Shown: positions 17,784 through 27,301, numbered from the stretch's first letter. The stretch is 64,000 nt of DNA from Streptomyces nojiriensis (GCF_017639205.1 NZ_CP071139.1:8555501-8619500); one strand, 5' to 3'. Numbers and translations: made by a program. Notes: a model not told the origin generated them from the letters alone.

Positions 17784-19265
17784 TCAGCCGGACTCCTCAC
17801 GGGGTTCGAGCGGCGGGGCCGACACCGCGCAGTACGTATGACACTGGGGGTGGCACGCCTCGGGCGCGGGGGAGCGTACGGTCGCCCAGGCCAGGGCGGC
17901 GCCGGCCACGAACGCCCCGGTGCACCAGAGCATGGCCCGCCCGAAAGCGGCGTCGAACTGGGTCGCCGAGCGGTACGACTCCGGCCCCATCCCGGACAGC
18001 AGCGGCAGCGCCGCCACCGCGAGCAGCCCGGCGACGCGCGCCGCCGCGTTGTTGATGCCGCTGGCCAGGCCCGCCCGCCCGGGGTCCACCGAGGCGAGCA
18101 CGGTCGAGGTCAGCGGAGCCACCAGGGCCACGAGGCCCATGCCCATGACGACCATCGCGGGCAGCACGTCCGAGACGTACGAGGCCGCGGGCCCCACCCG
18201 CAGCATCAGCAGCGTCCCGGCCGCGCACAGCAGCGGCCCCACCGTGAGGGGGATGCGCGGCCCGATCCGCTCCCCGAGCTCACCCGAGCGCGCCGACAGC
18301 AGGAGCATGAGGAGGGTCGTCGGCAGCATCGCGGCCCCGGCCGCCAGCGCCGAGTAGCCGGACACCACCTGGAGCTGGAGCACCGTGAGGAAGAAGAACC
18401 CGCCGATGGCCCCGTACACGCACAGGGTGACGAGGTTGACCGCGGTGAACAGCCGGGACGCGAAGATGTCCGGAGGCACCATCGGATCGGGCCGCCGCCG
18501 CTCCACGTAGACGAAGGCGATGCCCAGCAGGACCCCGAGCACCGCTGCGACGATCACCGCCGGTGCGCCCGACCGGGCCTCGATCAGCGCGTAGGTGACC
18601 AGCCCGAGGGAGCTCGCACCGAGTGCCGCCCCGGCCACGTCGAACCGTCCGTGCGCCTGCGGGTCCCGCGATTCCGGTACGTGCCGCAGGGCGACCGGCA
18701 CGCAGACCGCGGCCAGCGGCACGTTCAGCAGGAACACCCACCGCCAGCCCGGCCCGTCCACCAGCCAGCCGCCGAGGAACGGTCCCACGGCCGCGCCCAC
18801 CCCGCCGAGCCCCGACCACAGGCCGATCGCCCGCCCCCGGTCCTCGGCGCGGATCGACGCCTGGATCAGGGCCAGGGAGCCGGGCGCCAGCAGTGCCCCG
18901 CCGATGCCCTGCAGGGCGCGGGCGGCGATCAGCACCCCGGCGTTCGGAGCGATGCCGCACAGCAGCGAGCCGACCGCGAACCACACCACGCCCAGTACGA
19001 AGATCCGGCGCCGCCCGAAGCGGTCGCTCAGCGACCCGCCGACCAGGATCAGCCCGGCCAGGGTCAGCAGATAGGCGTTCACCGTCCACTGGAGCACCGC
19101 CAGATCGGCGTCGAGGTCCTCCCCGATGCGCGGCAGTGCCACGTTCACGACGGTCCCGTCCAGCATGGCCATGGTCGACCCGAGCACGGTGGTCAGCAGG
19201 ATCCACCGGCCGCGTGCGGACGCGATCGGGACTCCGGCTCCGGACGGCTCGGCAGGCGCAGTCAT
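17784..19265 (-). CDS. MFS drug transporter, DHA2 (14-TM) family
   Basis: A 493-residue proton-coupled exporter of the EmrB/QacA type. About 14 membrane helices are visible. The family signatures are present: LDGTVVNVALPRI in helix 1, GGSLSDRFGRRRIF in the loop after helix 2, and ALQGIGGALLAPGSLALI in the helix 5 region. The ATG at 19265 places the first helix at the usual distance; an upstream in-frame ATG at 19301 is less likely. It is divergent from the subtilase gene at 19430, and downstream it is joined to a small membrane protein gene. Substrates cannot be predicted. Confidence 0.92.
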   Translation of the reverse strand: MTAPAEPSGAGVPIASARGRWILLTTVLGSTMAMLDGTVVNVALPRIGEDLDADLAVLQWTVNAYLLTLAGLILVGGSLSDRFGRRRIFVLGVVWFAVGSLLCGIAPNAGVLIAARALQGIGGALLAPGSLALIQASIRAEDRGRAIGLWSGLGGVGAAVGPFLGGWLVDGPGWRWVFLLNVPLAAVCVPVALRHVPESRDPQAHGRFDVAGAALGASSLGLVTYALIEARSGAPAVIVAAVLGVLLGIAFVYVERRRPDPMVPPDIFASRLFTAVNLVTLCVYGAIGGFFFLTVLQLQVVSGYSALAAGAAMLPTTLLMLLLSARSGELGERIGPRIPLTVGPLLCAAGTLLMLRVGPAASYVSDVLPAMVVMGMGLVALVAPLTSTVLASVDPGRAGLASGINNAAARVAGLLAVAALPLLSGMGPESYRSATQFDAAFGRAMLWCTGAFVAGAALAWATVRSPAPEACHPQCHTYCAVSAPPLEPREESG

Positions 19266-19429
19266 GTCTTCAGGCTGGCGCGCGCGGCCGGTGCGGGCCA
19301 CCGGGGCGCACCGCGGGACGGCCGAAAAGTCACCCTTGTAATGAACATGACGTCTCCTTCACCATGACCCGCGCACGTCACGCGCACCCTTCCCGCACAA
19401 CCCGCACACGGCGTACGAGGAGACAACAC

Positions 19430-22400
19430 GTGGCCCAACGCGACAACCGGTCCCCACGAGCCCTACGGCCCACGAAGCCGGCCAGGCCCGCACGGTCCTT
19501 ACGCACGGCGCTCGCCGCCCTCACCTCGGTCCTGCTCCTGCCGATCGGCGCGGGCGCCGCCGCGGCCGCGCCGGACCCCGGACCCGCCGCCCCGACCGCG
19601 GCCGAGCGCAAGATCGAACCGGCGCTCCGCGCCCAGCTCGACGACTCCGCCAAGGCCGCCTTCTGGGTCTACCTCGACAGCGCCGCCGACCTCACCGCCG
19701 CGGGGAAGCAGCAGACCCGCGCCGCCAAAGCCGAAACGGTTCTTCGGATCAAGAAGGACCACGCCGCGCGCAGCCAGGCCGAGGTCGTCAAGGCCCTGCA
19801 GGGCGCCGGCGCCGAGTACACCTCGTACTGGATCGTGAACGCCGTGCGCGTCGTCGGCAGCCAGAAGCTCGCCGGGACCCTCGCCCAGCGCCCCGAGGTC
19901 GCCCGGATCGACGCCGACGACAAGGTCGACCTCCCCAAGCCCACCGAGGGCAAGCGGGAGAAGGCCGTCGCCGACGCCATCGAGTGGAACATCGACCGGA
20001 TCAAGGCCCCGCAGGTCTGGGACCAGGCCGGGGTGCGCGGCGAGGGCATCGTCGTCGCCAACATCGACAGCGGCGTGGACTACACCCACCCGGCCGTGAA
20101 CAACCAGTACCGCGGCAAGAAGGCGGACGGCACGTACGACCACGCCTACAACTGGTTCGACCCGGCGGGCGTGTGCACCACCGCGGCCCCCTGCGACAAC
20201 AACGACCACGGCACCCACACCATGGGCACGATGGTCGGCGACGACGGCGGCGCCAACAAGATCGGCGTGGCCCCCGGCGCCAAGTGGATCGCGGCCAAGG
20301 GCTGCGAGTCGAACTCCTGCTCCGAGGCCTCCCTCCTCGCCTCGGGCCAGTGGATCGTCGCCCCGACCGACCTGAGCGGCCAGAACCCGCGCCCCGACCT
20401 CGCCCCGCACATCGTCAACAACTCCTGGGGCGGGGGCGGCGGCGACACCTGGTACCAGCAGATCGTCGACACCTGGCGGGCCGCCGGCATCTTCCCGGCC
20501 TTCTCCAACGGGAACGCCGGCCCGGGCTGCAACACCGCCGGCTCGCCCGGCGACTACGCCAGCTCCTACAGCTCCGGCGCCTTCGACATCAACAACGCGA
20601 TCGCGTCCTTCTCCTCGCGCGGCGCGGGCCCCGGCGGCATCGTCAAGCCGAACATCGCCGCCCCCGGCGTGAACGTCCGCTCCTCCGTCCCCGGCGGCGG
20701 GTACGAGGCCTTCTCCGGCACTTCGATGGCCTCACCGCACACCGCTGCCGCCGTCGCCCTGCTCTGGTCCGCCGCGCCCGCCCTGGAGGGCGACATCGCG
20801 CAGACCGAGTCGCTCCTGGACGGCACCGCCCTGGACACCGACAGCAGCCAGTGCGGCGGCAGCGCCGCCGACAACAACGTCTTCGGCGAGGGCCGCCTCG
20901 ACGTCCTCGCCGCCGTGACCGCCGCCCCGCGCGGCGCCATCGGCTCGCTCGGCGGCACCGTACGCTCCGGCGGCCAGCCCGTCGCGGGCGTGAAGATCAC
21001 CGCCGACGGCCCGATCGACCGTACGACCACCACCGCGGCCGACGGCACCTACCGCTTCACCTCCCTCTCCGTCGGCGACTACGCCCTGACCGCCGCCAAG
21101 TTCGGCTACGGGCAGCAGACCGGGACGGCCACGGTCACCGAGAACGCCACCGCCACCGGCGACTTCACCCTCACCCAGGCGGCCTCCGGCAAGCTCACCG
21201 GCACCGTCTCCTCGGCCGCCGGCCCCGCCGCCGGCGCCTCCGTCACCATCGCGGACACCCCGGTGACCGCGACCGCCGACGCCCAGGGCCGCTTCGAGGT
21301 CACCCTGCCGCACGGCACGTACGACGTGAACGCCACCCACGCCTCCCGCTGCGTCACCGGCGGCACGGCGAAGGTCACCGTCGCCGGCGACGCCACCGTC
21401 GCCGTGAACCTGCCCGAACGCACCGACGGCTACGGCTACGCCTGCGCCGCCGCCGGCGACCGCCCGTACGCCGAGGGCACCCGCCAGCTCGCGCTCACCG
21501 GAGACAACACCACCGAGCGCGTCGACCTGCCCTTCCCGCTGCCCCTGTACGGAAAGACGTACGGCCAGGCCTGGATCGGCACCAACGGCACCGTCAGCTT
21601 CGGCGGCAACAACACCGGTGACATCAACGGGGACATCCCGAGCACGGCCACGCCCAACGCGGCCCTGTACCCGTTCTGGGACGACCTCGTCGTCGGCGCC
21701 CCGGGCAGCGGCTCCGGCGTCTTCACCGGAGTCACCGGCACCGCCCCGCACCGCAGCTACGTGATCGAGTGGCGCCAGGTGTCCCACTGGTCGGCGCAGG
21801 CCGACAAGTTCTCCTTCTCGGCCGCGATCGGCGAGGACGGCACCGTCTCCTACTCCTACAAGGGGACCGGCGGCACCGGCATCAAGGGCGGCTCCACGGC
21901 CACGATCGGCGTGGAGAACGCGGCCGGCACCGACGCCTTCAAGTACTCCTTCAACACCGCGGTCATCACGGACGGCCTCTCCATCGCCTTCCGGACAACC
22001 AAGAGCGGCGTGGTGGCGGGCCGGGTGCTCGACGCCAACGACGGCAACGGCGTCGCGGGCGCCACAGTGACCGTCGGCACGGGTGACACGGCGGTGTCGG
22101 CGACCACGGCCGCGGACGGCGGATACGTCGTCCAGAGCCCGTCGGGCGCGCGGACCGTCTCGCTGGCGGCCCCGCAGTACGAGTCCGCCACGGCGACGGT
22201 GGACGTCAAGGCCGCCGACGTCACGGCGGTGACGCAGTCCCTGCGCACCGGAAAGGTGACGGCGTCCAAGCCGTCCCTGGAGGTCGTCCTCCCGGCGAAC
22301 CAGCAGCGGACCCGGACCCTGGACCTGACCAACCCGGGCCTCGGCACGGAGTTCACGGTGTCCGAGGACGCGAGCTGGCTGACCGCCACACCGGCGACCG

Positions 22401-23038
22401 GCACCCTCGCGACCGGCGCGAAGGTCCCGCTCACCCTTTCGGTGGACACCACCGGACTGACCCCGGGCGCGGTCCTCACCGCCGACCTGAAGATCACCTC
22501 GGCGAGCGGCCGGACCCCGGTGCTCTCCGTCCCGGTCAAGGTCGTCGTCCCGCGCTACCAGGTCGGCCTGGACGCGGGATCCGGCTACACCACCACGGAC
22601 GGCCTGGGCGACGCCTGGTCCCCGGACCGCAAGTACACGCCCGGCTCCTACGGCTACCAGGGCAACAGCACCGTGGAGGCCACCGGCCGCACCATCGCCG
22701 GCACGGACGAGCAGCGGCTGTTCCGCAACGCCCGTGAGGGCATGTACGAGTACCGCTTCGACAACGTGCCGAACGGTACCTACACGGTGGAGCTCGGCTT
22801 CGCGGAGCTCTCCTCCACCAAGCCCAACAAGCGCGTCTTCGACGTCCTGGCCGAGGGCACGCAGGTCCTCCCCTCCCTCGACATCTCCCTGGAGGCGGGC
22901 ACCTACAAGGCCCTGACCCGTACGTACACGGTCACGGTCACGGACGGGGTCCTCAACGTCCGCTTCGTCACGCACAGCGGATTCGGCAAGCCCCTGCTGA
23001 ACACCCTGCGGGTGACCGACCGCCCGGACAAGGGCTAG
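19430..23038 (+). CDS. Secreted multidomain subtilisin-like serine protease (S8) with malectin-like tail
   Basis: A 1202-residue secreted protease. A long signal peptide ends near residue 47 (AAAAAAPDP region). An inhibitor-I9-type propeptide follows, then the S8 domain with Asp213 (NIDSGVD), His260 (NDHGTHTMG) and Ser432 (GTSMASPH). Two carboxypeptidase-regulatory-like beta domains come next (about 505-670), a nidogen-like segment with WIGTNGTVSFGG, another regulatory-like domain, an Ig-like NPG/fibronectin-like stretch and a C-terminal malectin-type carbohydrate-binding domain of about 160 residues. The GTG start is set by GAGGAG nine bases upstream. It is divergent from the MFS gene. It probably degrades external protein, with the tail docking to glycans. 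Confidence 0.93.
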   Translation: MAQRDNRSPRALRPTKPARPARSLRTALAALTSVLLLPIGAGAAAAAPDPGPAAPTAAERKIEPALRAQLDDSAKAAFWVYLDSAADLTAAGKQQTRAAKAETVLRIKKDHAARSQAEVVKALQGAGAEYTSYWIVNAVRVVGSQKLAGTLAQRPEVARIDADDKVDLPKPTEGKREKAVADAIEWNIDRIKAPQVWDQAGVRGEGIVVANIDSGVDYTHPAVNNQYRGKKADGTYDHAYNWFDPAGVCTTAAPCDNNDHGTHTMGTMVGDDGGANKIGVAPGAKWIAAKGCESNSCSEASLLASGQWIVAPTDLSGQNPRPDLAPHIVNNSWGGGGGDTWYQQIVDTWRAAGIFPAFSNGNAGPGCNTAGSPGDYASSYSSGAFDINNAIASFSSRGAGPGGIVKPNIAAPGVNVRSSVPGGGYEAFSGTSMASPHTAAAVALLWSAAPALEGDIAQTESLLDGTALDTDSSQCGGSAADNNVFGEGRLDVLAAVTAAPRGAIGSLGGTVRSGGQPVAGVKITADGPIDRTTTTAADGTYRFTSLSVGDYALTAAKFGYGQQTGTATVTENATATGDFTLTQAASGKLTGTVSSAAGPAAGASVTIADTPVTATADAQGRFEVTLPHGTYDVNATHASRCVTGGTAKVTVAGDATVAVNLPERTDGYGYACAAAGDRPYAEGTRQLALTGDNTTERVDLPFPLPLYGKTYGQAWIGTNGTVSFGGNNTGDINGDIPSTATPNAALYPFWDDLVVGAPGSGSGVFTGVTGTAPHRSYVIEWRQVSHWSAQADKFSFSAAIGEDGTVSYSYKGTGGTGIKGGSTATIGVENAAGTDAFKYSFNTAVITDGLSIAFRTTKSGVVAGRVLDANDGNGVAGATVTVGTGDTAVSATTAADGGYVVQSPSGARTVSLAAPQYESATATVDVKAADVTAVTQSLRTGKVTASKPSLEVVLPANQQRTRTLDLTNPGLGTEFTVSEDASWLTATPATGTLATGAKVPLTLSVDTTGLTPGAVLTADLKITSASGRTPVLSVPVKVVVPRYQVGLDAGSGYTTTDGLGDAWSPDRKYTPGSYGYQGNSTVEATGRTIAGTDEQRLFRNAREGMYEYRFDNVPNGTYTVELGFAELSSTKPNKRVFDVLAEGTQVLPSLDISLEAGTYKALTRTYTVTVTDGVLNVRFVTHSGFGKPLLNTLRVTDRPDKG

Positions 23039-23056
23039 TCCGGCCGGTAGGACACG

Positions 23057-23086
23057 GGGGCGGGGTGCCTGCGGGCGCCCCGCCCC
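23057..23086 (+). terminator. Strong hairpin after the subtilase gene
   Basis: GGGGCGGGG (23057-23065) pairs with CCCCGCCCC (23078-23086); an inner GCC/GGC pair closes a four-base loop. TTCC follows. It starts 18 bases after the stop codon. Confidence 0.7.
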
Positions 23087-23097
23087 TTCCCGCTGCG

Positions 23098-23125
23098 GGG
23101 GCTCGGGGCTCGGGGCTCGGGGCAC
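23098..23125. repeat. Short GGGGCTC tandem repeat
   Basis: Three exact copies of GGGGCTC (23098-23118) and a fourth with one change, GGGGCAC (23119-23125), sit between the subtilase terminator and the next gene. It looks like slippage-generated low-complexity DNA. The remaining 110 bases before 23238 hold no recognisable feature except a possible TAACGT -10 box at 23224-23229. Confidence 0.7.
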
Positions 23126-23237
23126 GGGGGCGCGAGGGCGCGAGGCGCGGGCGCACGGGGGCATTCGGGTGGCGGGAGCGCGGACTTCGCGGCGGTCTGC
23201 CGCCAGGCCACCGCCCGGCTCGTTAACGTGGGCGAAC

Positions 23238-23993
23238 ATGACCTCCCTGTGCGACCAGGCCACCGCCGTCCGGGCCCTCGTGGAGTCCGCCGACCCCGGG
23301 GCGGTATGGGCCGTCGGCGGACCCGGGGGACTCCAGGCGGGTTCGGACGGCGGGCACCCCGCCGGCGCCGCCTTCGACGTGGACGGCCTCAGCGGCGTCC
23401 TCGCGCTCTGGCCGGTCATCGGCAGCCTCGTCGAGGAGGGCGCGCTGCGGCTGCACACCCCGCTCGCCGCCTACGGGGACGCGGCCGCCGAGGGCGTCCC
23501 CGTAGGGACCACCGCCCACCACCTCCTCACGCATCCGGGCGGGACCGCCGCCCTCACCCACCTCACCCGCCTCGCCGAGCAGTTGTCCGGCAGCCCGCTC
23601 GCCGACCTCGCGGCCACCCGCGTGTGGCACCCCCTGGGCATGACCGGCACCCGCTTCGCCGACGGCACCCTCCGCGCGCCCCTCGCCGACCTCGTCCGCT
23701 TCTTGCGCCACCTCTTGGATCCGGTGGACCCGGTGGACCCGGGGGGCATCAGCCGGGCCTGGACCACCGAGTCCCTCCGGCTCCGCACCGGCGAACTCAC
23801 CCCCGCCCGGGGCCTGCTCTGGGACCCGGCACCGCACGGAGTCTGGACCCACCACGCCCCGCAGGACGGCGGCGCGGCCCTCTGGGTCTCCCCCCGCCAC
23901 CACCGCTGGGCGGTCCTGCTGCCGACCGCCGGGCGAGGCGCGCCGCGCACCGCCTTCCGCGAAGCGGCCTTCGCACCAACTACCGCTGAATGA
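23238..23993 (+). CDS. Degenerate serine beta-lactamase-fold protein
   Basis: A 251-residue cytoplasmic protein that follows the beta-lactamase/serine hydrolase family pattern: a hydrophobic helix where the nucleophile should be, HHLLTHPGG near residue 96, WHPLGMTGTRFADG near 130, and a C-terminal HHRWAVLLPT strand. The SxxK nucleophile motif is missing: where active members have SLTK the protein reads DGLSGVLAL. The usual length is 350-400 residues, so it is also shortened. No signal peptide is present. A catalytic role is therefore doubtful; it could be a binding protein or a decaying gene. The ATG has no clear ribosome binding site and may be leaderless. Confidence 0.72.
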   Translation: MTSLCDQATAVRALVESADPGAVWAVGGPGGLQAGSDGGHPAGAAFDVDGLSGVLALWPVIGSLVEEGALRLHTPLAAYGDAAAEGVPVGTTAHHLLTHPGGTAALTHLTRLAEQLSGSPLADLAATRVWHPLGMTGTRFADGTLRAPLADLVRFLRHLLDPVDPVDPGGISRAWTTESLRLRTGELTPARGLLWDPAPHGVWTHHAPQDGGAALWVSPRHHRWAVLLPTAGRGAPRTAFREAAFAPTTAE

Positions 23994-24043
23994 CGGTCTG
24001 TTGTGTGAGATCCTGAAGGCCGTCCCCAGGAGGTCGCGGCCGT

Positions 24044-24553
24044 ATGAAGAAGACCCGACGGCGCGACCGGGACGTACCCGGGCCGTCCTCCCCGTGGGAC
24101 GAGATCGCCCCGGGCCTGTGGATGGGCGGCCACTACTGGACCGATCCGGCCGGTGAGCCGTGGCCCGTCGTCGTGGCGGACGAGTTCGACCTCGTAGTCA
24201 GCCTCTTCACCCGGACCGGCCACGGCCCGGGACCACGCGCCGAGCACGTCGTGGCGGAGATCCCGGACGACGGGCTCACCGCCGACCAGTTGCACACCGT
24301 CCAGCGTCTCGCCCGGACCGCGGGACTGGCCCTCGACTCGGGCCTCACCACACTGGTCCGCTGCCACTCGGGCTACAACAGATCCGGCCTCGTCGTCGCC
24401 CAGTGCCTCGTCGACCGGGGACTGACACCCGACGAGGCCATCGCCCGGGTGCGCCGCGGCCGCTCCCCGTGGGCCCTGAACAACGAGGCCTTCACCTCCT
24501 ACCTCACCGCCGGGCTGGACATCGCGGCGCTGCTGGTCGGGCTCGACCCCTGA
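24044..24553 (+). CDS. Tyrosine/dual-specificity phosphatase-like protein
   Basis: A 169-residue protein with the cysteine-phosphatase P-loop CHSGYNRSG, Cys107 and Arg113 in the CX5R spacing, and acidic residues Asp75-Asp76 about 30 residues earlier that could be the general acid. The segment after it (SGLVVAQCLVDRGLTPDEAIARVR) matches dual-specificity phosphatases. The histidine that normally precedes the catalytic cysteine is Arg here, and the third P-loop residue is Ser. An AGGAGG ribosome binding site lies about ten bases before the ATG. Neighbours do not suggest a target. Confidence 0.8.
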   Translation: MKKTRRRDRDVPGPSSPWDEIAPGLWMGGHYWTDPAGEPWPVVVADEFDLVVSLFTRTGHGPGPRAEHVVAEIPDDGLTADQLHTVQRLARTAGLALDSGLTTLVRCHSGYNRSGLVVAQCLVDRGLTPDEAIARVRRGRSPWALNNEAFTSYLTAGLDIAALLVGLDP

Positions 24554-24643
24554 CGTGGTCCTCGGGGCGCGGAGTGCGCAGGTGGGACGTACGGTGATGC
24601 CGTTGTCGCCGAGCGTTGTCGCACCCGCCACGGAGGTACACGG

Positions 24644-26179
24644 ATGCGTACGGTCCAAGGGGCCGCCCTCGACGGGCTCCGAGCCCGGGTACGGGCCCTC
24701 GCCGCCCGGCGCCGCCCCGAGCGGGCCGGTCGGTCACCCCGCGGTGAGGCGCCGCTCGCGGACCGCGGGCCCGCCGTGCCGGGGCTGGGCGCGGAAGCCC
24801 CCGGCAGGCGCACGTTCGTAAAGGATTCGTCGCGGTACGCGGCCTCCGCTCCCGCCCCGGCCCCGGCCGCGGAAACCACCGCCCGGGCGGCCCTGGCCGG
24901 CTTCGGGGTCCTGCTGCGCGGCCTGGCCCGGCCCCGCCCCGGCGACGTGCGCACCTCCGCCGCCGCGCTGCGGGCCCTGCGCGCCCGCCAGGGGGACGCG
25001 CCCGCCCTGGTCCGCACCCGCTCCGGGCGGACCGTCCTCGTCCTCCTCGATCCGCAGGACCTGCGCCGCTTCTACGACGAACCCGTCAGCGTCCTCGCGG
25101 CGGCCACGCCTGACAAGTGCCCGGGCCCGAACCCCGGGGAAGCCGCCGACCCGGCCGACTCCGCCGACTCCGGCTGTTCCCGCGGCGAGCCCGGTGCGGA
25201 GCGACGCGAGGTCAGCGCCGAGGTGCTGGCCGCCGGCCGGCCCGTGCACCCGTCCCACGGGCCCTTCCTCGCGGCCCTCGCCGAGGAGGCCCGGCACCTG
25301 ACCGGCTCCGCCACCGGCGCCGGCACCGTCCTCCTCGACCTCGCCCGTGCCCGGTACGCCGTGCAGCGCGCCGCCCGGCGGATCGTGCTCGGCGACGCGG
25401 CAGCCGCCGACGAGCAGCTGAGCGGATGGCTCACCCAACTGCGCGCCGAGGGCCGGGGCGTGCGCGCCGGCCGGGTGCGCGCCGCCCGCTCCGTGCACGA
25501 CAGGGCACGCGCCCGCATCGCGGAGTACGCCGCCCGGGCCGACGGCGACACCCTCGTCGGGCGGGCCGGCCGCCACGCCGACCCGACCGGAACCCTCGAC
25601 CCCGTCGGTCAGGCCCAGCGCTGGCTGCTGGCCATGGACGCCGTCCCGGACACGCTGCTGCGCACCCTGCTCCTGCTCGGGGCCCACCCCGCCGAGCAGG
25701 ACCTGGCCGTGGCCGAGGCCGCCGCCGGGGTCGCCGCCGGGCCGGACCGGGGCGAGCTGCCCCGGCTGCGGGCCTGCGTCCGGGAGTCCCTGCGGCTGTA
25801 CCCGGTGGTGCCCGACCTGATCCGCGTCACCCGTACCGAGACCGAGTGGCGGGGCGTGCGCTACCCGGCCGGCACCTCGGTTCTGGTGCCCGCCGCGTTC
25901 CATCAGCGCGACCCCGAACGGGTACCGGCCGCGCACGTGTTCGTTCCCGGCCGGTGGAAGAACCCGGGCGCGGACCAGGACATCCGGATGGCGCCCTTCA
26001 GCCACGGCGGCGGCCGCTGCCCGGGGGACCAGCTCGGCCTGATGGCCACCGCCGCGCTCTGTGCCGAGGTGCTGCGCGGCCACCGGGTCACGGGCACCCG
26101 GCCGGTGCTGGACCCGGTGGGACCGCTGCCGACGACGCTCGACCCGTACGGCATCCGGCTCACGCTCACCCGCCGCTGA
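24644..26179 (+). CDS. Atypical cytochrome P450
   Basis: A 511-residue P450-like monooxygenase. The heme loop FSHGGGRCPGDQLG contains the axial ligand Cys459, and the K-helix ExxR is ESLR at 381-384, followed by YPVVPDLIRVTR. The expected I-helix motif AGxxT is absent; the corresponding helix reads LLAMDAVPDTLLRTL, so oxygen activation may differ. The N-terminal 130 residues are an Arg/Ala-rich extension with no signal peptide and are unlike usual bacterial P450s of about 400 residues. No ferredoxin gene is near. The orphan gene at 26321 follows on the same strand, 141 bases on. Substrate unknown. Confidence 0.85.
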   Translation: MRTVQGAALDGLRARVRALAARRRPERAGRSPRGEAPLADRGPAVPGLGAEAPGRRTFVKDSSRYAASAPAPAPAAETTARAALAGFGVLLRGLARPRPGDVRTSAAALRALRARQGDAPALVRTRSGRTVLVLLDPQDLRRFYDEPVSVLAAATPDKCPGPNPGEAADPADSADSGCSRGEPGAERREVSAEVLAAGRPVHPSHGPFLAALAEEARHLTGSATGAGTVLLDLARARYAVQRAARRIVLGDAAAADEQLSGWLTQLRAEGRGVRAGRVRAARSVHDRARARIAEYAARADGDTLVGRAGRHADPTGTLDPVGQAQRWLLAMDAVPDTLLRTLLLLGAHPAEQDLAVAEAAAGVAAGPDRGELPRLRACVRESLRLYPVVPDLIRVTRTETEWRGVRYPAGTSVLVPAAFHQRDPERVPAAHVFVPGRWKNPGADQDIRMAPFSHGGGRCPGDQLGLMATAALCAEVLRGHRVTGTRPVLDPVGPLPTTLDPYGIRLTLTRR

Positions 26180-26320
26180 GGGCGCCCCCGCCCGACCCGG
26201 AACCCGTCCGGGCCCGAAGCGGTCCGAGCGGGTCCGGCCCTGTCCGGCCCCGTCCGGCCTTGTTCGTCCCCGCCCGACCCCGTCCGTCCCCGAGCCCCTG
26301 CCGAACCCCACGAGGATCAC

Positions 26321-27301
26321 ATGCCCGACGCCGCGACCTCCGCGTCCACCGCCCCGGACATCGACCTGCTCGACGCCCCGTGCCGCGCCCTCGCCGAGGC
26401 GGCCGACGCGGTCGGTGAGGCCGCCCGCTACGCCTCCGGCCTGGCCTTCGGCGCCCGACTGCCCGCGGCCGCCCTCGCGCGGGGCGGCCGTACCCGGCTC
26501 GGCTGGCGCACCCTGCTGCGTACGCTCACCGACCCGTCGGGCCTCGGCTGGGCCCCGCGCGGCCGGGGTGTGGCCCGGGCCGGGCGGCTCGCCGGAATCC
26601 TGGCGGGCCGGGAGAGCCTCGCGATCAGCATCGCCGTCTGCGGGCTCAAGGCCCGGATCCGGGCCGCGAGCGCGGGCCGTCCCGAACTGTTCGACGATCC
26701 CGGCGCGGCTGCGGTCCTGGGCGCCGTCGGCGCGGGCCGCCAGGGCGAGGCCGTCCGGCTGTTCCGCGCCATCATGCGCGAGCGCGGCGCCGAGCACGCC
26801 TTCGCGCTGCTGGCCCCGTCCTTCGCCGACATCCTCGCCTGGCACGCGCTGACCGACGCGAACCCGTTCAACGACCACGCCGGCTGGCAGGTCGCCACCG
26901 GCCGGGCGGAGACCGCCGAACCGGCTCTCGGGCTGGGCGCCGCCTTCTGGGCCTTCTGCGACCGGGGTCCGGGGCTGCCCGAAGGGGCGGCCACGACGGG
27001 TGCCGGGACGGGTGCCACGACGGGTGCCGGAACGGGGGACGCGCCCACCCGCGGCCCGGCCCGCCGGCGGGTCACGGACCGGCCGCCCCGGCCGGCGCCG
27101 CGGCCGCCGGCCGGCGGTCTGAGCGGCCACGCCGCCGCCCTGCGCACGCACGCGGTCCGGCTGCGGATCGCGGCCATGGCGCCGGGGTGGCACGGCCGGG
27201 AGACCGAGGCACTGCGAGCCGAGGTCACCAGGCTCGCGGCGCGCTGCGCCACGGCGGCGGGCGGGCTGGCGCTGGCCGCCGCCCAGCTACAGGACCAGTG
27301 A
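26321..27301 (+). CDS. Uncharacterised Ala/Arg-rich protein downstream of the P450
   Basis: A 326-residue protein with no family I recognise. Residues 1-215 are predicted to be mostly helical with no transmembrane segment or signal peptide. Residues about 222-260 form a Gly/Thr/Ala-rich then Pro/Arg-rich linker, encoded by ACGGGTGCC-type repeats near 26995-27035. The C-terminal 60 residues form another amphipathic helical stretch. GAGGATC lies before the ATG. The gene follows the P450 on the same strand, separated by low-complexity DNA of TCCGGCCC-like units. Its last 15 bases overlap the end of the convergent gntP gene. A partner role for the P450 is only a positional inference. Confidence 0.7.
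   Translation: MPDAATSASTAPDIDLLDAPCRALAEAADAVGEAARYASGLAFGARLPAAALARGGRTRLGWRTLLRTLTDPSGLGWAPRGRGVARAGRLAGILAGRESLAISIAVCGLKARIRAASAGRPELFDDPGAAAVLGAVGAGRQGEAVRLFRAIMRERGAEHAFALLAPSFADILAWHALTDANPFNDHAGWQVATGRAETAEPALGLGAAFWAFCDRGPGLPEGAATTGAGTGATTGAGTGDAPTRGPARRRVTDRPPRPAPRPPAGGLSGHAAALRTHAVRLRIAAMAPGWHGRETEALRAEVTRLAARCATAAGGLALAAAQLQDQ

Noticed and set aside
23098..23125. Tandem repeats here and at 51391-51418 considered as CRISPR
   Set aside because: Units are seven bases long, directly adjacent and have no spacers.
20732..23458. A 900-codon open frame on the minus strand opposite the subtilase gene
   Set aside because: It mirrors the plus-strand gene's third-position GC bias, has no recognisable domain, and the plus strand encodes clear catalytic and structural motifs.
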